Of a DNA stretch of 64,000 nt, positions 17,803 to 27,258 are shown in pieces (position 1 is the first letter of the stretch; each line of letters opens with the position of its first letter). Made by a program: the position numbers and the translations under genes. The notes under the pieces were generated by a model. It had not been told where the DNA came from and did no database searches. It saw nothing but the letters and a program-made list of their open reading frames with translations. The stretch comes from Wukongibacter sp050859025 (GTDB lineage Bacteria; Bacillota; Clostridia; Peptostreptococcales; Caminicellaceae), in the NCBI RefSeq assembly GCF_050859025.1, contig NZ_CP138200.1, positions 1,302,001 through 1,366,000 of the forward strand, written 5' to 3'.

Positions 17803-17985
17803 GTGACAGACAAAAAAAGATTAGGTCGTCCTACCGACAATCCTAAGAATACTATGTTAAGAATTAGAATGGATAATGAAACATTAAGGAAGCTGGATAA
17901 ATGTAGGAAAGTATTTGATACAAACCGTTCTGATATGATTCGTAAAAGTATTCATAAAATGTATGACGACTTAGACAAAAAGTAG
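17803..17985 (+). CDS. Ribbon-helix-helix (CopG-type) DNA-binding protein
   Basis: This 60-residue protein has the RHH pattern: a beta strand (NTMLRIRMD), then two helices (NETLRKLDKCRKVF and TNRSDMIRKSIHKMYDDL). The opening GRPTDNPKN is common in small clostridial RHH regulators. The start is GTG 17803 after AAGGAGGGTG. No toxin partner is adjacent. It lies 145 bp beyond the CRISPR array and may be an independent passenger, a small regulator or an orphan antitoxin. Confidence 0.8.
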   Translation: MTDKKRLGRPTDNPKNTMLRIRMDNETLRKLDKCRKVFDTNRSDMIRKSIHKMYDDLDKK

Positions 17986-18040
17986 AAAGAAGCGGTGTTA
18001 GCCTACAAGCAAAATCACCACTTCTTACTTCACCACTATC

Positions 18041-18145
18041 TATAGAGAGTTCCAAGTAAATCTTAATTTATACATATCAAAATATCCAATGATTCTGAGG
18101 AGTTTTGATGTGTATAAATTAAAGTTTTGACTGGAATCTCTATAT
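18041..18145. repeat. Palindromic repeat family A, copy 2
   Basis: This is an imperfect inverted repeat of about 105 bp with ends TATAGAGAGTTCC and GGAATCTCTATA and inner arms AATTTATACATATCAAAA and TTTTGATGTGTATAAATT. It is nearly the same as the copies at 45023 and 55457 outside the variable centre. Confidence 0.9.
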
Positions 18146-18213
18146 TACAGCGGTAAATCTATTATACCCTGTTTGCGATAGTATTTCAAGACAAGCAAAA
18201 GGGAGGAAAAACA

Positions 18214-18504
18214 ATGTCTACGGAATACATAAACCATCTAGAACAACTATTCTCAGAGATACACGAAGAAACAATGGAAAATTTGAGAAGCAATAATAAA
18301 GAGTATAGTAAGCTTTTAAGTAGCAGTGTTAAAGAAAGCAAAAAAGTACAAAAGATAATTAATAGACTTGATAATAGAGATAGAGAATTTGTTTTAAAGT
18401 ATAAAGAACGGCATGGAAAAATTGAGTGGGTTGAAAGAGAGATGCTTTATCTCCAAGGTCTTAAGGATTGTGTAAAATTATTGTGTATTCTAGAAATTAT
18501 ATGA
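18214..18504 (+). CDS. Small helical protein of unknown function (DUF6809-like)
   Basis: This 96-residue protein is predicted all-helical and acidic-basic alternating (KEYSKLLSSSVKESKKVQKIINRL), with the C-terminal pattern LYLQGLKDCVKLLCIL. That layout resembles small Clostridia proteins grouped as DUF6809, but the assignment is from memory and weak. A good ribosome-binding site (GGGAGG) precedes ATG 18214. No membrane segment or catalytic motif is seen. Confidence 0.6.
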   Translation: MSTEYINHLEQLFSEIHEETMENLRSNNKEYSKLLSSSVKESKKVQKIINRLDNRDREFVLKYKERHGKIEWVEREMLYLQGLKDCVKLLCILEII

Positions 18505-18562
18505 TAAAGTAAGAATTAATAAGTTTTAAGATAGCATAAAAATATCTATTCCTTTATCAAAT

Positions 18563-18604
18563 AAAGAACTGACAACAACCTTAAATTGTTGCAGTTCTTT
18601 TAAA
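18563..18604 (+). terminator. Hairpin terminator after the 96-residue protein gene
   Basis: The stem AAAGAACTGACAACAA/TTGTTGCAGTTCTTT has one bulged A and is followed by TTTTAAATTTTT. Confidence 0.75.
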
Positions 18605-18692
18605 TTTTTATGACGAATATAGGTTGGGACTTGATATATATATAGTATTTTTAGATAATAATACAGAAGGAAAAAAAGCTGAAAAAAATATG

Positions 18693-18706
18693 CGAACAAA
18701 CATTTG
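18693..18706. promoter_or_regulatory. Possible LexA (SOS) box upstream of pcrA
   Basis: CGAACAAACATTTG differs at one fixed position from the Gram-positive LexA consensus CGAAC-N4-GTTYG. In Bacillus subtilis the pcrA-ligA transcript belongs to the LexA regulon, which makes the match plausible. It lies about 65 bp upstream of the -35 element. Confidence 0.4.
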
Positions 18707-18771
18707 CATATTGCCCGTAAATAATATAACATAGTGTTATAAAAAAATTCATGTGACGGCTAAAAAATTCT

Positions 18772-18799
18772 TTGAAATTATAAAAAATAGTTCTATAAT
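18772..18799 (+). promoter_or_regulatory. Promoter of pcrA-ligA
   Basis: TTGAAA (18772-18777) and TATAAT (18794-18799) are spaced 16 bp apart and end 27 bp before the pcrA ATG. Confidence 0.6.
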
Positions 18800-18826
18800 T
18801 ACAGATATTTTGAAAGGAGTTAAACA

Positions 18827-21046
18827 ATGGATTTATCTACTTTGAATGATAGGCAGAGAGAAGCGGTGTTAAAGACTCAGGGGCCATTATTGCTATTGGC
18901 AGGAGCTGGCTCAGGGAAAACTAGGGTACTTACCCATAGAATAGCCTATATGATAGAAGAAAAGGGTGTTTATGAAGGAAATATTTTAGCAATTACCTTT
19001 ACCAATAAGGCTGCTAAGGAAATGAAGGAAAGAATTGAGGCTCTAATTGGAAGTGTTGCTTCAAGTATGTGGATTAGTACCTTTCACTCTGCCTGTGTTA
19101 GGATTCTTCGTAGGGATATAGATAAAATAAATTATACTAGGGACTTTGTTATATATGATTCTGCTGACCAAAAGACGGTGATTAAGGAGTGCCTTAAGGA
19201 ACTTGATATAAATGATGAGGCATATCCAGTAAGATATGTACAGAGTGTAATCAGTAGTGCCAAGGATAAGCTGCTTACCCCTGAAAAATACAGTAACCTT
19301 TATTATAGTGATTTTCACCTAAAAATTATATGTAATATATATGAGCTGTATCAGAAAAAGCTTGTTAGCAATAATGCCTTGGATTTTGACGATTTGATAC
19401 TTAAAACGATAGAACTTTTTGAAAGTAATCCTGATGTTCTAGATTTTTATCAGAAAAAGTTTGAATACATAATGGTTGATGAGTACCAAGATACCAATAA
19501 GGCTCAGTATAAGCTTGTAAGTATGCTGTCAAAGGGCCACCGAAACCTATGCGTTGTTGGGGATGATGACCAATCCATCTATAAGTTTAGAGGTGCGGAT
19601 ATAAGAAATATACTTGACTTTGAGAAGGAGTTTACCGATGCAAAGGTTATTAAGCTAGAGCAAAACTATCGTTCAACAAAGACCATCCTTGAGGCTGCCA
19701 ACAATGTAATACAGTCTAACTTTGGAAGAAAGAATAAACGACTTTGGACTGCAAATGACGAGGGTGAAAAGATAAATTACTTTAAGGGTCAAACTGAGCG
19801 TGAGGAAGCAGATTTTGTAGTAAGAGAAATTGAGAAAAAGGCTAGGTATGATAAAAGAGAGTTTTCAGATTTTGCAGTTCTTTATAGAACAAATGCTCAA
19901 TCCCGTGTGGTCGAGGACTCTCTAATGAAAAATAATATACCATATAGAATATTTGGAGGACTTAAGTTCTACGATAGGAAAGAGATAAAGGACATAATAG
20001 CATATTTAAGGGTGATTCAAAATCCTTTAGATGATGTAAGTCTTTTAAGGGTAATTAATACCCCTAAGAGAGGTATAGGAAATAGATCAATTGAAAGGCT
20101 TCAAAGTGCGGCGTCCGATAGAAGAGAAAAGCTCTTCAATACTATTCTTGACATAAATGAAATAGGCGGGCTGTCAAAGAGAGTAACAAATGGAATTAAC
20201 TCCTTCTTAGATGTTGTAACAAAGCATATTGTAAATAAAGATAGTTTTAGGGTGACGGAGATAATAGAAAATGTATTGAACGAAACGGGATATTTAGAAG
20301 AATTAAAGAATGAAAATACTATAGAAGCAAAAACTAGGATTGAGAACCTTGGAGAATTTATGTCCGTAGCTATGGAGTTTGAGAATAATTCCGAAGTGAA
20401 AACCTTAGAAGAGTTTTTAGGAAATATATCCCTAAGCTCGGACTTGGATAAGCTTGAGGATGAAGAAAATACAGTAACCCTAATGACACTACATAGTGCA
20501 AAGGGTTTAGAGTTCCCAGTAGTATTTATGGTAGGTCTGGAAGAAGGAATCTTTCCAGGGGCAAGATCAATCACTGAAGATGAGGAGCTGGAAGAGGAGA
20601 GAAGACTATGCTATGTTGGTATAACGAGGGCAAAGGAAGAACTGTACCTAACCCATGCTTCCATGAGAACCTTATATGGTAGAACCAATGTAAATGCAGT
20701 ATCTAGATTCCTTAATGAGATACCAGAGGAATTGATGAATATAGATGATATATTGGAAAATAAAAGTAATTCTAATGTAGGCGCTGATACTTTAAACACC
20801 TTTGCCAATAGTCATATGATAAGCATGAGAAAGCCAAAGGAAGTAAAGATAGATAGAAAGCCTGTTAGTAATGTAAGCTCATCTGAGGTTAAGCCTGGAA
20901 CTAAGGTTCAGCATAAAAAGTTTGGAACGGGCACCGTTATAAGTATAAAGGGAAGCGGAGATAAGGCTGAATTGACAATAGCCTTTGACAAGCAGGGAAT
21001 AAAGAAGCTTATGCTTGGCTTTGCACCTATTGAGATTGTTAGCTAA
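18827..21046 (+). CDS. pcrA: ATP-dependent DNA helicase PcrA (UvrD/Rep family)
   Basis: PcrA is a 3'-5' superfamily 1 helicase for repair, plasmid replication and removal of proteins from DNA. The 739-residue protein shows Walker A GAGSGKTRVL near residue 27, motif II VDEYQDTN near 222, motif III GDDDQSIYKFRGA, and motifs V/VI LMTLHSAKGLEF and EERRLCYVGITRA. The C-terminal RNA-polymerase-interacting (Tudor-like) tail GTKVQHKKFGTGTVISI is present. Start ATG 18827 follows AAAGGAG. ligA follows after 48 bp, the usual pcrA-ligA pair. Confidence 0.97.
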   Translation: MDLSTLNDRQREAVLKTQGPLLLLAGAGSGKTRVLTHRIAYMIEEKGVYEGNILAITFTNKAAKEMKERIEALIGSVASSMWISTFHSACVRILRRDIDKINYTRDFVIYDSADQKTVIKECLKELDINDEAYPVRYVQSVISSAKDKLLTPEKYSNLYYSDFHLKIICNIYELYQKKLVSNNALDFDDLILKTIELFESNPDVLDFYQKKFEYIMVDEYQDTNKAQYKLVSMLSKGHRNLCVVGDDDQSIYKFRGADIRNILDFEKEFTDAKVIKLEQNYRSTKTILEAANNVIQSNFGRKNKRLWTANDEGEKINYFKGQTEREEADFVVREIEKKARYDKREFSDFAVLYRTNAQSRVVEDSLMKNNIPYRIFGGLKFYDRKEIKDIIAYLRVIQNPLDDVSLLRVINTPKRGIGNRSIERLQSAASDRREKLFNTILDINEIGGLSKRVTNGINSFLDVVTKHIVNKDSFRVTEIIENVLNETGYLEELKNENTIEAKTRIENLGEFMSVAMEFENNSEVKTLEEFLGNISLSSDLDKLEDEENTVTLMTLHSAKGLEFPVVFMVGLEEGIFPGARSITEDEELEEERRLCYVGITRAKEELYLTHASMRTLYGRTNVNAVSRFLNEIPEELMNIDDILENKSNSNVGADTLNTFANSHMISMRKPKEVKIDRKPVSNVSSSEVKPGTKVQHKKFGTGTVISIKGSGDKAELTIAFDKQGIKKLMLGFAPIEIVS

Positions 21047-21094
21047 TTCAAGAATTTAATTGGAAATTCCTAAGAAAGAGGAAGGAGAAATCCT

Positions 21095-23095
21095 ATGTAT
21101 ATGAATGAAATTAAAGCTAAGATAGATATTCTTAAAAAAGAAATTAATTATCACGATCACAGCTATCATGTTTTAGATAAACCAGAAATAAGTGATTATG
21201 AATATGATATGTTGGTCAATGAGCTTAAGGACTTGGAAGAAAAGTATCCTGAGCTTATAACTCCTGATTCACCAACCCAAAGAGTAGGGGGGAAGCCCCT
21301 ATCAAAATTTGATCAGATAACTCATACAGTATCACTTTTAAGTCTTAGTAATTCCTATGATGAAAATGACCTTTTAGATTTTGATAAAAGAATTAAAAAG
21401 GAAATCTTAGATGAAGTAGAGTATGTTGTTGAATACAAAATTGATGGGCTATCGGTTGCTTTAAAGTATGAAAATGGTAGCTTTATTAGAGGTGCTACCA
21501 GAGGAGACGGAACTATAGGAGAGGACATAACTAAGAACCTTAGAACTATAAAGTCAATACCTCTAAAGCTTCAAAAGGATACTAATATTGAAGTAAGGGG
21601 AGAGGTATACATTCCAAAGGCTAAGTTTGCTGACCTTAACAGAAAACAGGAAGAAAATGGAGAGACAATCTTTGCAAATCCAAGGAATGCTGCTGCTGGT
21701 TCTTTAAGACAGCTCGATCCTAAAATAGCTGCATCAAGACCTCTAGATATATTTGTATTTAATATATTAGTGGAAGATAGATCTAATATAAGTAAGCATT
21801 CCGAAGGATTAGAATACCTTAAGGGTCTTGGTTTTAAAACCTCTGAATATAAAGTTTGCAGGGATATAAAGGAAGTTATAGACCTTTGTGAAAAATGGCA
21901 GGAAAAAAGACATGATTTATCCTATGAGATCGATGGCTTGGTAATAAAGGTGAATGATTTAAGGCAAAGGGAGAGGCTAGGAACAAGGGCCAAAAGCCCA
22001 AGATGGGCTATAGCCTTTAAATTTCCTGCAGAAGAAAAGGAAACGGTAATAAAGGATGTAATAGCACAGGTCGGTAGAACCGGTGCGATAACACCTACTG
22101 CAATACTTGAACCAGTAAGGGTTGCTGGTTCAGTTGTAGGTAGAGCTACCCTTCATAATCAGGATTTTATTGACATGAAGGATATTAGGATAGGAGATAA
22201 TGTAATAATACATAAGGCCGGTGATGTGATTCCAGAAGTAGTAAGGGTAATAGAAGAAAAGAGAACTGGTAAAGAAAAGAAGTACGTTCTACCTACTCAA
22301 TGTCCTGAATGTGGAGAGAAAACTGTGAGATTGGAAGGTGAGGTTGCTCTAAGATGTATAAATATTGCCTGTCCTGCCCAGCTTAGAAGGGGAATTATTC
22401 ACTTTGTTTCTAGGGATGCTATGAATATTGATGGTTTAGGTGAGGCATTAGTTACGATGCTTTTAGAGAAGCAGCTTATTAAAGATCCAGGTGATTTATA
22501 TTATTTAAAGGATAAAAGAGAAGAGCTTGTTAATCTTGAAAGGATGGGAGAAAAATCCGTTCAAAATCTTTTGGATGCCATAGAAAAATCTAAGGAAAAT
22601 GATCTAGGAAGATTAATAAACGCCCTTGGCATAAAACACGTTGGTTCCAAGGCGGCAACCCTTATTGCCGATAGCTTTGGAAGTATGGATAAATTAATAG
22701 AAGCTAGTGAAGAGGAATTTATTGAGATTGACGAAATAGGGCCAAAGATGGCTAAAAGTATATTAGCCTTTTTCAATGATGAAGAAAACCTTAGGGTTCT
22801 TGAAAAGATCAGGACTGCTGGTGTTAATATGGAAAGCAAAAAGAAGATTGAAGTAAGCGGAGATTCTAAGTTTGAAAATATGACATTTGTTCTTACAGGT
22901 ACTTTATCAAACTATTCCAGAAATGAAGCAAAGAAGATAATAGAAGATTTAGGAGGAAAGGTAACTGGTAGTGTAAGTAAAAAAACAAGCTATGTACTTG
23001 CCGGTGAGAATCCTGGATCGAAGCTTGATAAGGCAAATAAGCTTGAGATAAAGATAATTACTGAGGAAGAATTTGAAGAGCTAATAAATAGTTAG
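21095..23095 (+). CDS. ligA: NAD-dependent DNA ligase
   Basis: LigA seals nicks in duplex DNA using NAD. The 666-residue length is standard. The adenylated lysine is K115 in EYKIDGLS. The oligonucleotide-binding fold, the zinc finger (CPECGEK...CINIACPAQ), helix-hairpin-helix repeats (LGIKHVGSKAA) and a C-terminal BRCT domain (FENMTFVLTGTL) follow in order. The ATG at 21095 is 10 bp after AAGGAG; ATG 21101 is possible. It is cotranscribed with pcrA. The gatCAB genes that often follow this pair in Firmicutes are absent here. Confidence 0.97.
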   Translation: MYMNEIKAKIDILKKEINYHDHSYHVLDKPEISDYEYDMLVNELKDLEEKYPELITPDSPTQRVGGKPLSKFDQITHTVSLLSLSNSYDENDLLDFDKRIKKEILDEVEYVVEYKIDGLSVALKYENGSFIRGATRGDGTIGEDITKNLRTIKSIPLKLQKDTNIEVRGEVYIPKAKFADLNRKQEENGETIFANPRNAAAGSLRQLDPKIAASRPLDIFVFNILVEDRSNISKHSEGLEYLKGLGFKTSEYKVCRDIKEVIDLCEKWQEKRHDLSYEIDGLVIKVNDLRQRERLGTRAKSPRWAIAFKFPAEEKETVIKDVIAQVGRTGAITPTAILEPVRVAGSVVGRATLHNQDFIDMKDIRIGDNVIIHKAGDVIPEVVRVIEEKRTGKEKKYVLPTQCPECGEKTVRLEGEVALRCINIACPAQLRRGIIHFVSRDAMNIDGLGEALVTMLLEKQLIKDPGDLYYLKDKREELVNLERMGEKSVQNLLDAIEKSKENDLGRLINALGIKHVGSKAATLIADSFGSMDKLIEASEEEFIEIDEIGPKMAKSILAFFNDEENLRVLEKIRTAGVNMESKKKIEVSGDSKFENMTFVLTGTLSNYSRNEAKKIIEDLGGKVTGSVSKKTSYVLAGENPGSKLDKANKLEIKIITEEEFEELINS

Positions 23096-23193
23096 TAAAG
23101 ATTGTAGATGGAGAACTAATAGGTAAATATAATTAACTATATAGAACATACTTATAAATCAAAATGTAAGAGATTTATTGTGATTTTTATATA

Positions 23194-23234
23194 AAAAAAA
23201 CTATGAGACTTTAATTTAGTCCATAGTTTTTTTT
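23194..23234 (+). terminator. Terminator after ligA
   Basis: The stem AAACTATGAGACT/AGTCCATAGTTT with one bulge is followed by eight or more T. It closes the pcrA-ligA transcript. Confidence 0.85.
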
Positions 23235-23902
23235 ATTATGAGATGAAAAAAATATGCATAAAAATTCATATTTGCTTTATATAGAAAAAGAAATATTTCG
23301 AGAAAAAAAATATAAATATAAAAAAAGTATAAGAATAATAATCGATAATTTGAATATAAAAGAAAAAAAGTAAAAAAATAACTGGAAAAAAATAGTGGAA
23401 CAATGTATCGAAACATGTTACAGAGAGTATATAATATTTACAATAATTAAATAAAAAAGAATAAATTTCATGTAGATAACTGTCCTGTAAAATGGATACA
23501 TATAAGTTATATCAAGACTTATACAAAATGTTACAAATATTTAAATTTATTAACAAACCTAAATCATTGAATTTTGCAATAATTTGAGCTATCATGAAAA
23601 TACGAAAGATTTTATATATAATTTTTTTTATTTGTAATTGTTTGAAAAATCAATCGAATCATACAAGTTATGCCTATCGAAAAACTTTTCTGATTTTAGA
23701 GCTGTTTAAGAAAACAAAAAAATATGAATTTGGTAAATATATATACATGAATTGCTATAAAATGATGAAATATTATGCAGCTTTTTTGATTTGTTATTCT
23801 TTTCTATTATATTAAGCCTTTGGAAAAATATAATCGAGAATTGGAACTTAAGCTTAGAAAGTGAAGAGTTTCAAAACATAAAAATACATATATGAGGAAA
23901 TA
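23235..23902. other. Very AT-rich intergenic region with no convincing gene
   Basis: Long runs of A and T are seen. A 73-codon frame at 23594-23815 has no ribosome-binding site and a composition like random AT-rich DNA. No RNA gene is recognised. Confidence 0.6.
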
Positions 23903-24012
23903 GCATAGTTCTGACTTGGTTGGGTTGCATAATAAATATGGTATAGCTCTAGGGAATTTAAGCTTATATATAGTAGTAAGTTTTTAAGGATAGTAATTAT
24001 GTAATTTGCTCA
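23903..24012. repeat. Interspersed repeat family B, copy 2
   Basis: This is the reverse-oriented counterpart of 3515-3622, sharing TGGGTTGCATAATAAA, GGTATAGCTCTAGGG, TAGTAGTAAGTTTTT and GTAATTATGTAATTTGCTC with few differences. It ends about 90 bp upstream of the oppB start. Confidence 0.75.
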
Positions 24013-24026
24013 TTTAATTGGATTTT

Positions 24027-24058
24027 TAAAGGAGATGTTTTTCACATCTACCTTTTAA
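24027..24058 (+). promoter_or_regulatory. Hairpin in the oppB leader
   Basis: AAAGGAGATGT and ACATCTACCTTT pair with one bulge around a 5-nt loop just before the oppB ribosome-binding region. It could be an attenuator or stabilise the mRNA 5' end. No known riboswitch fold is recognised. Confidence 0.35.
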
Positions 24059-24099
24059 AATATGATTTAACTAAAATTTTATTGAAGGGAGTGTAGATA

Positions 24100-25020
24100 T
24101 TGCTTAGATTTCTTTTGAACAGATTAGTTTCTTTATTTGTTACCTTAGTTCTAATTATAACTGTAACATTCTTTTTAATGCATGCAGTACCAGGTGGTCC
24201 ATTCACACAGGAGAAGAAGTTACCACCAGCTATTGAAGAAGCTCTAAGAGAAAAATATCATTTAAACGATCCTCTATGGAAGCAATACATCGATTATTTG
24301 GGTGGCGTTTTCAGGTTGGATTTAGGACCTTCGTTAGTTTATGAAGGACGAAGAGTTAACGAGTTTATTAAGGAAGGATTTCCGATTTCCGCAAGGGTAG
24401 GAACTTATTCAATTTTATTGATACTGTTATTAGGAATACCATTTGGAATAATATCGGCCCTCAAACAGAATAAGTGGCAGGATAATGCTGTAATGTTTGG
24501 GGCGACCTTGGGAATAACGATACCAAACTTCGTTATAGCGACGGTTCTACTTTATATATTTGCTCTGAAGCTCGACCTTGTACCAACCTTTGGGGTGAAG
24601 GATCCGCGGGGATGGATACTTCCTACAATAGCATTATCAGGATACTCACTATCCTTTGTTGCAAGGCTTACCCGCTCTACTATGCTTGAGGTACTACAGC
24701 AGGATTATATAAGAACTGCTAGAGCAAAGGGATTATCTGAAGGCGTAGTTATATTCAAGCATGCGCTTAGAAATGCGATCATACCAGTTGTATCATATGT
24801 TGGACCGCTAGTAGCAGGTATTTTGACAGGTGGATTCGTAGTAGAGAGAATATTTGCATTGCCAGGAATGGGTAGATATTTTGTTATAAGTATAACTAAT
24901 AGAGATTATCCGACAATCATGGGTGTTACAATTTTCTATGCAGCATTCTTGATGGTTATGATTTTGATTGTAGACTTGACCTACGGATTTATTGACCCAC
25001 GAATAAGAGTACATGAGTAA
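24100..25020 (+). CDS. oppB: Oligopeptide ABC transporter permease OppB
   Basis: This 306-residue permease has six hydrophobic segments and the binding-protein-dependent transport motif near residue 200 (RTARAKGLSEGVVIFKHALRNAIIP). The N-terminal stretch RFLLNRLVSLFVTLVLI is typical of OppB/DppB. TTG 24100 is the start after GAAGGGAGTG. It forms the transmembrane channel with OppC and is the first gene of oppBCDF. Confidence 0.93.
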   Translation: MLRFLLNRLVSLFVTLVLIITVTFFLMHAVPGGPFTQEKKLPPAIEEALREKYHLNDPLWKQYIDYLGGVFRLDLGPSLVYEGRRVNEFIKEGFPISARVGTYSILLILLLGIPFGIISALKQNKWQDNAVMFGATLGITIPNFVIATVLLYIFALKLDLVPTFGVKDPRGWILPTIALSGYSLSFVARLTRSTMLEVLQQDYIRTARAKGLSEGVVIFKHALRNAIIPVVSYVGPLVAGILTGGFVVERIFALPGMGRYFVISITNRDYPTIMGVTIFYAAFLMVMILIVDLTYGFIDPRIRVHE

Positions 25021-25038
25021 GGAGGGTTTGACGGGCTT

Positions 25039-26223
25039 ATGAATAATTCGAGTGATTTAAATAATATTGACTTTACTCCTGATCTGTGGGAAAAAGTTGA
25101 GAAAAGCGACAAAAAAGGTGATGAAATAAGCAGACCAAGTTTAACATATTGGCAGGATGCATGGAGAAGACTCAAATTAAACAAGGCTTCTATGGGTGGA
25201 TTGTTTACAATTATTTTACTAATACTCATAGCTGTCTTTGGACCGATGGTATCACCTTATACTTATTTTGACCAAGATTTAAATTTGGCAAGTATTCCTC
25301 ATAGATTTGAGATACATCAAGTTGATGAAGATACCTATCTATATTTGCATAAGGCTTTAAGATTATATACAGTTGAATCTAACGGTAGAATTATAGAGAA
25401 GCTTATGCCTGTTGAGAACAATGTTATGCAGAAATATCAGGTTTATGACGTAGATGGACAAAAAATCACCATAGACTTTAGTAAGAAGCCTACTCAGCTA
25501 AAGCGTGAGGATGGAACAGCATTACAGGTATACAAAAAAGTATGGAATAAGAGATACGTATTTGGTACAGATGAATTGGGTAGAGATGTTCTAATCAGGG
25601 TTATATATGGTGCACGTATATCTCTTTTAATAGGTATTGTAGCTGCCGTTGTTAATTTTACCATAGGTGTTTTATATGGAGGAACTTCAGGTTATCTAGG
25701 CGGTAGAGCAGACAATATCATGATGCGTATTGTTGATATCATAAGTACTATACCTCTAGTTTTATATGTTATCTTGATTATGGTAGTTATAGGTTCGGGA
25801 CTTAAGAGTATAATCATAACCCTAGGTACGATTTACTGGGTTAATATGGCGCGTATAGTTAGAGGTCAGATTCTAAGTCTAAAAGAACATGAATTTGTTT
25901 TAGCTGCTAAAACCTTAGGAGCAGATACATGGAGAATATTAATTAGGCATCTTATTCCTAATGCGATGGGTCCGATAATCGTTACTATGACGATGATGAT
26001 TCCAACGGCAATATTTACTGAATCCTTTCTAAGCTTTATAGGGCTTGGAGTATCAGCACCGATGGCATCATGGGGAACTCTTTGTAACGATGCTTTAGGT
26101 GGAATACGTTCTTATCCGTATCTATTGTTCTTCCCATCTTTAGCTATATGTATTACAATGCTTGCATTCAACTTCTTGGGCGATGGTCTAAGAGACGCAC
26201 TAGACCCACGTTTACGTAAATAG
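25039..26223 (+). CDS. oppC: Oligopeptide ABC transporter permease OppC with extracellular insert
   Basis: The second permease of the complex has 394 residues, longer than the usual 290-310. The extra length is a hydrophilic segment of about 95 residues after the first membrane span (about 80-175: FEIHQVDEDTYLYLHKALRL to KVWNKRYVFGTDELGRD), predicted outside the cell. The transport motif AAKTLGADTWRILIRHLIPNAMGPI is intact. Such inserts occur in OppC of several Firmicutes and may touch the binding protein (inference). It lies 18 bp after oppB. Confidence 0.92.
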   Translation: MNNSSDLNNIDFTPDLWEKVEKSDKKGDEISRPSLTYWQDAWRRLKLNKASMGGLFTIILLILIAVFGPMVSPYTYFDQDLNLASIPHRFEIHQVDEDTYLYLHKALRLYTVESNGRIIEKLMPVENNVMQKYQVYDVDGQKITIDFSKKPTQLKREDGTALQVYKKVWNKRYVFGTDELGRDVLIRVIYGARISLLIGIVAAVVNFTIGVLYGGTSGYLGGRADNIMMRIVDIISTIPLVLYVILIMVVIGSGLKSIIITLGTIYWVNMARIVRGQILSLKEHEFVLAAKTLGADTWRILIRHLIPNAMGPIIVTMTMMIPTAIFTESFLSFIGLGVSAPMASWGTLCNDALGGIRSYPYLLFFPSLAICITMLAFNFLGDGLRDALDPRLRK

Positions 26224-26238
26224 GAAGGGGTGATTAAT

Positions 26239-27258
26239 TTGGCTGAAAAATTATTAGAAGTTAAAGACATGAAAACGTCGTTTTTTATACATGTTGGTGA
26301 AGTACAGGCAGTTCGTGGAGTTAGCTTTACAGTAAACAAAGGTGAGGCAATAGGAATAGTTGGAGAATCTGGAAGTGGAAAAAGCGTTACTTCCATGTCA
26401 GTAATGAAGCTCCTACAATATCCAGGTAAGATTAAGAGTGGAGAAGTTCTTTTTAAAGGTGAAGATATAGTTGAAAAAACAGATAAGGAAATGATGGCCA
26501 TAAGGGGTAATGAGATTGCTATGATTTTCCAAGACCCAATGACATCACTTAATCCAGTTTATACAATTGGGGATCAAATTATAGAAGCGATTAGAAGACA
26601 TCAAGGTCTTGGTAAAAAGGAAGCAAAGGAAAAGGCTATTGAAATGTTAAAACTTGTTGGTATTCCTTCACCGGAGACCAGAGTGGATAACTATCCCCAT
26701 GAGTTTAGTGGCGGTATGAGACAAAGAGCTATGATAGCCATTGCACTATCATGTGAGCCGGATCTATTAATAGCTGATGAACCTACAACTGCTCTAGATG
26801 TTACTATTCAAGCACAGATATTAGAGCTTATGAAAGACTTAAAGGATAAAATCAATACATCAATAATTCTTATAACCCATGATTTGGGAGTTGTTGCTGA
26901 TGTATGTTCTAGAATAATAGTTATGTATGGTGGACTCATAATGGAAGAAGGAACTGCTGAGGAGATATTCTATGATCCAAAGCATCCATATACAATGGGA
27001 TTGTTAAAATCAATTCCAAGACTTGATTTAGAGCAAAAGCAAAGACTTATTCCAGTAGAAGGAACACCACCGGATCTTATAAAGCCGCCTGTAGGATGTC
27101 CGTTTACATCAAGATGTCCATATGCTATGAAAATATGTACAGAGCATCGTCCTCCATATTTTGAACCAAGTAAAGGACATAGATCAATGTGCTGGCTATT
27201 ACATGACAAAGCACCTAAGGTTAAAGTTGATACTGGTGTTAAAAGGGGGACAGCATAA
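26239..27258 (+). CDS. oppD: Oligopeptide ABC transporter ATPase OppD
   Basis: This nucleotide-binding subunit has Walker A GESGSGKS, Q loop FQDPMTSLNP, ABC signature FSGGMRQRAMIA, Walker B LLIADEPTTALD and H loop THDLG. The C-terminal oligopeptide-transporter extension has a cysteine cluster (CPFTSRCPYAMKIC) that may bind an iron-sulfur cluster as in related proteins. TTG 26239 is preferred to GTG 26230 because the AGGAAGGGG site overlaps the latter. It has about 339 residues and follows oppC closely. Confidence 0.93.
   Translation: MAEKLLEVKDMKTSFFIHVGEVQAVRGVSFTVNKGEAIGIVGESGSGKSVTSMSVMKLLQYPGKIKSGEVLFKGEDIVEKTDKEMMAIRGNEIAMIFQDPMTSLNPVYTIGDQIIEAIRRHQGLGKKEAKEKAIEMLKLVGIPSPETRVDNYPHEFSGGMRQRAMIAIALSCEPDLLIADEPTTALDVTIQAQILELMKDLKDKINTSIILITHDLGVVADVCSRIIVMYGGLIMEEGTAEEIFYDPKHPYTMGLLKSIPRLDLEQKQRLIPVEGTPPDLIKPPVGCPFTSRCPYAMKICTEHRPPYFEPSKGHRSMCWLLHDKAPKVKVDTGVKRGTA

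Noticed and set aside
17593..17985. A toxin-antitoxin pair tied to the CRISPR locus (CreTA-like)
   Set aside because: Only a ribbon-helix-helix gene is present; no toxin frame and no repeat-like antitoxin RNA are seen in or next to the cas operon.
23594..23815. 73-codon frame in the AT-rich gap after ligA
   Set aside because: It has no ribosome-binding site, and its composition is that of random AT-rich sequence.
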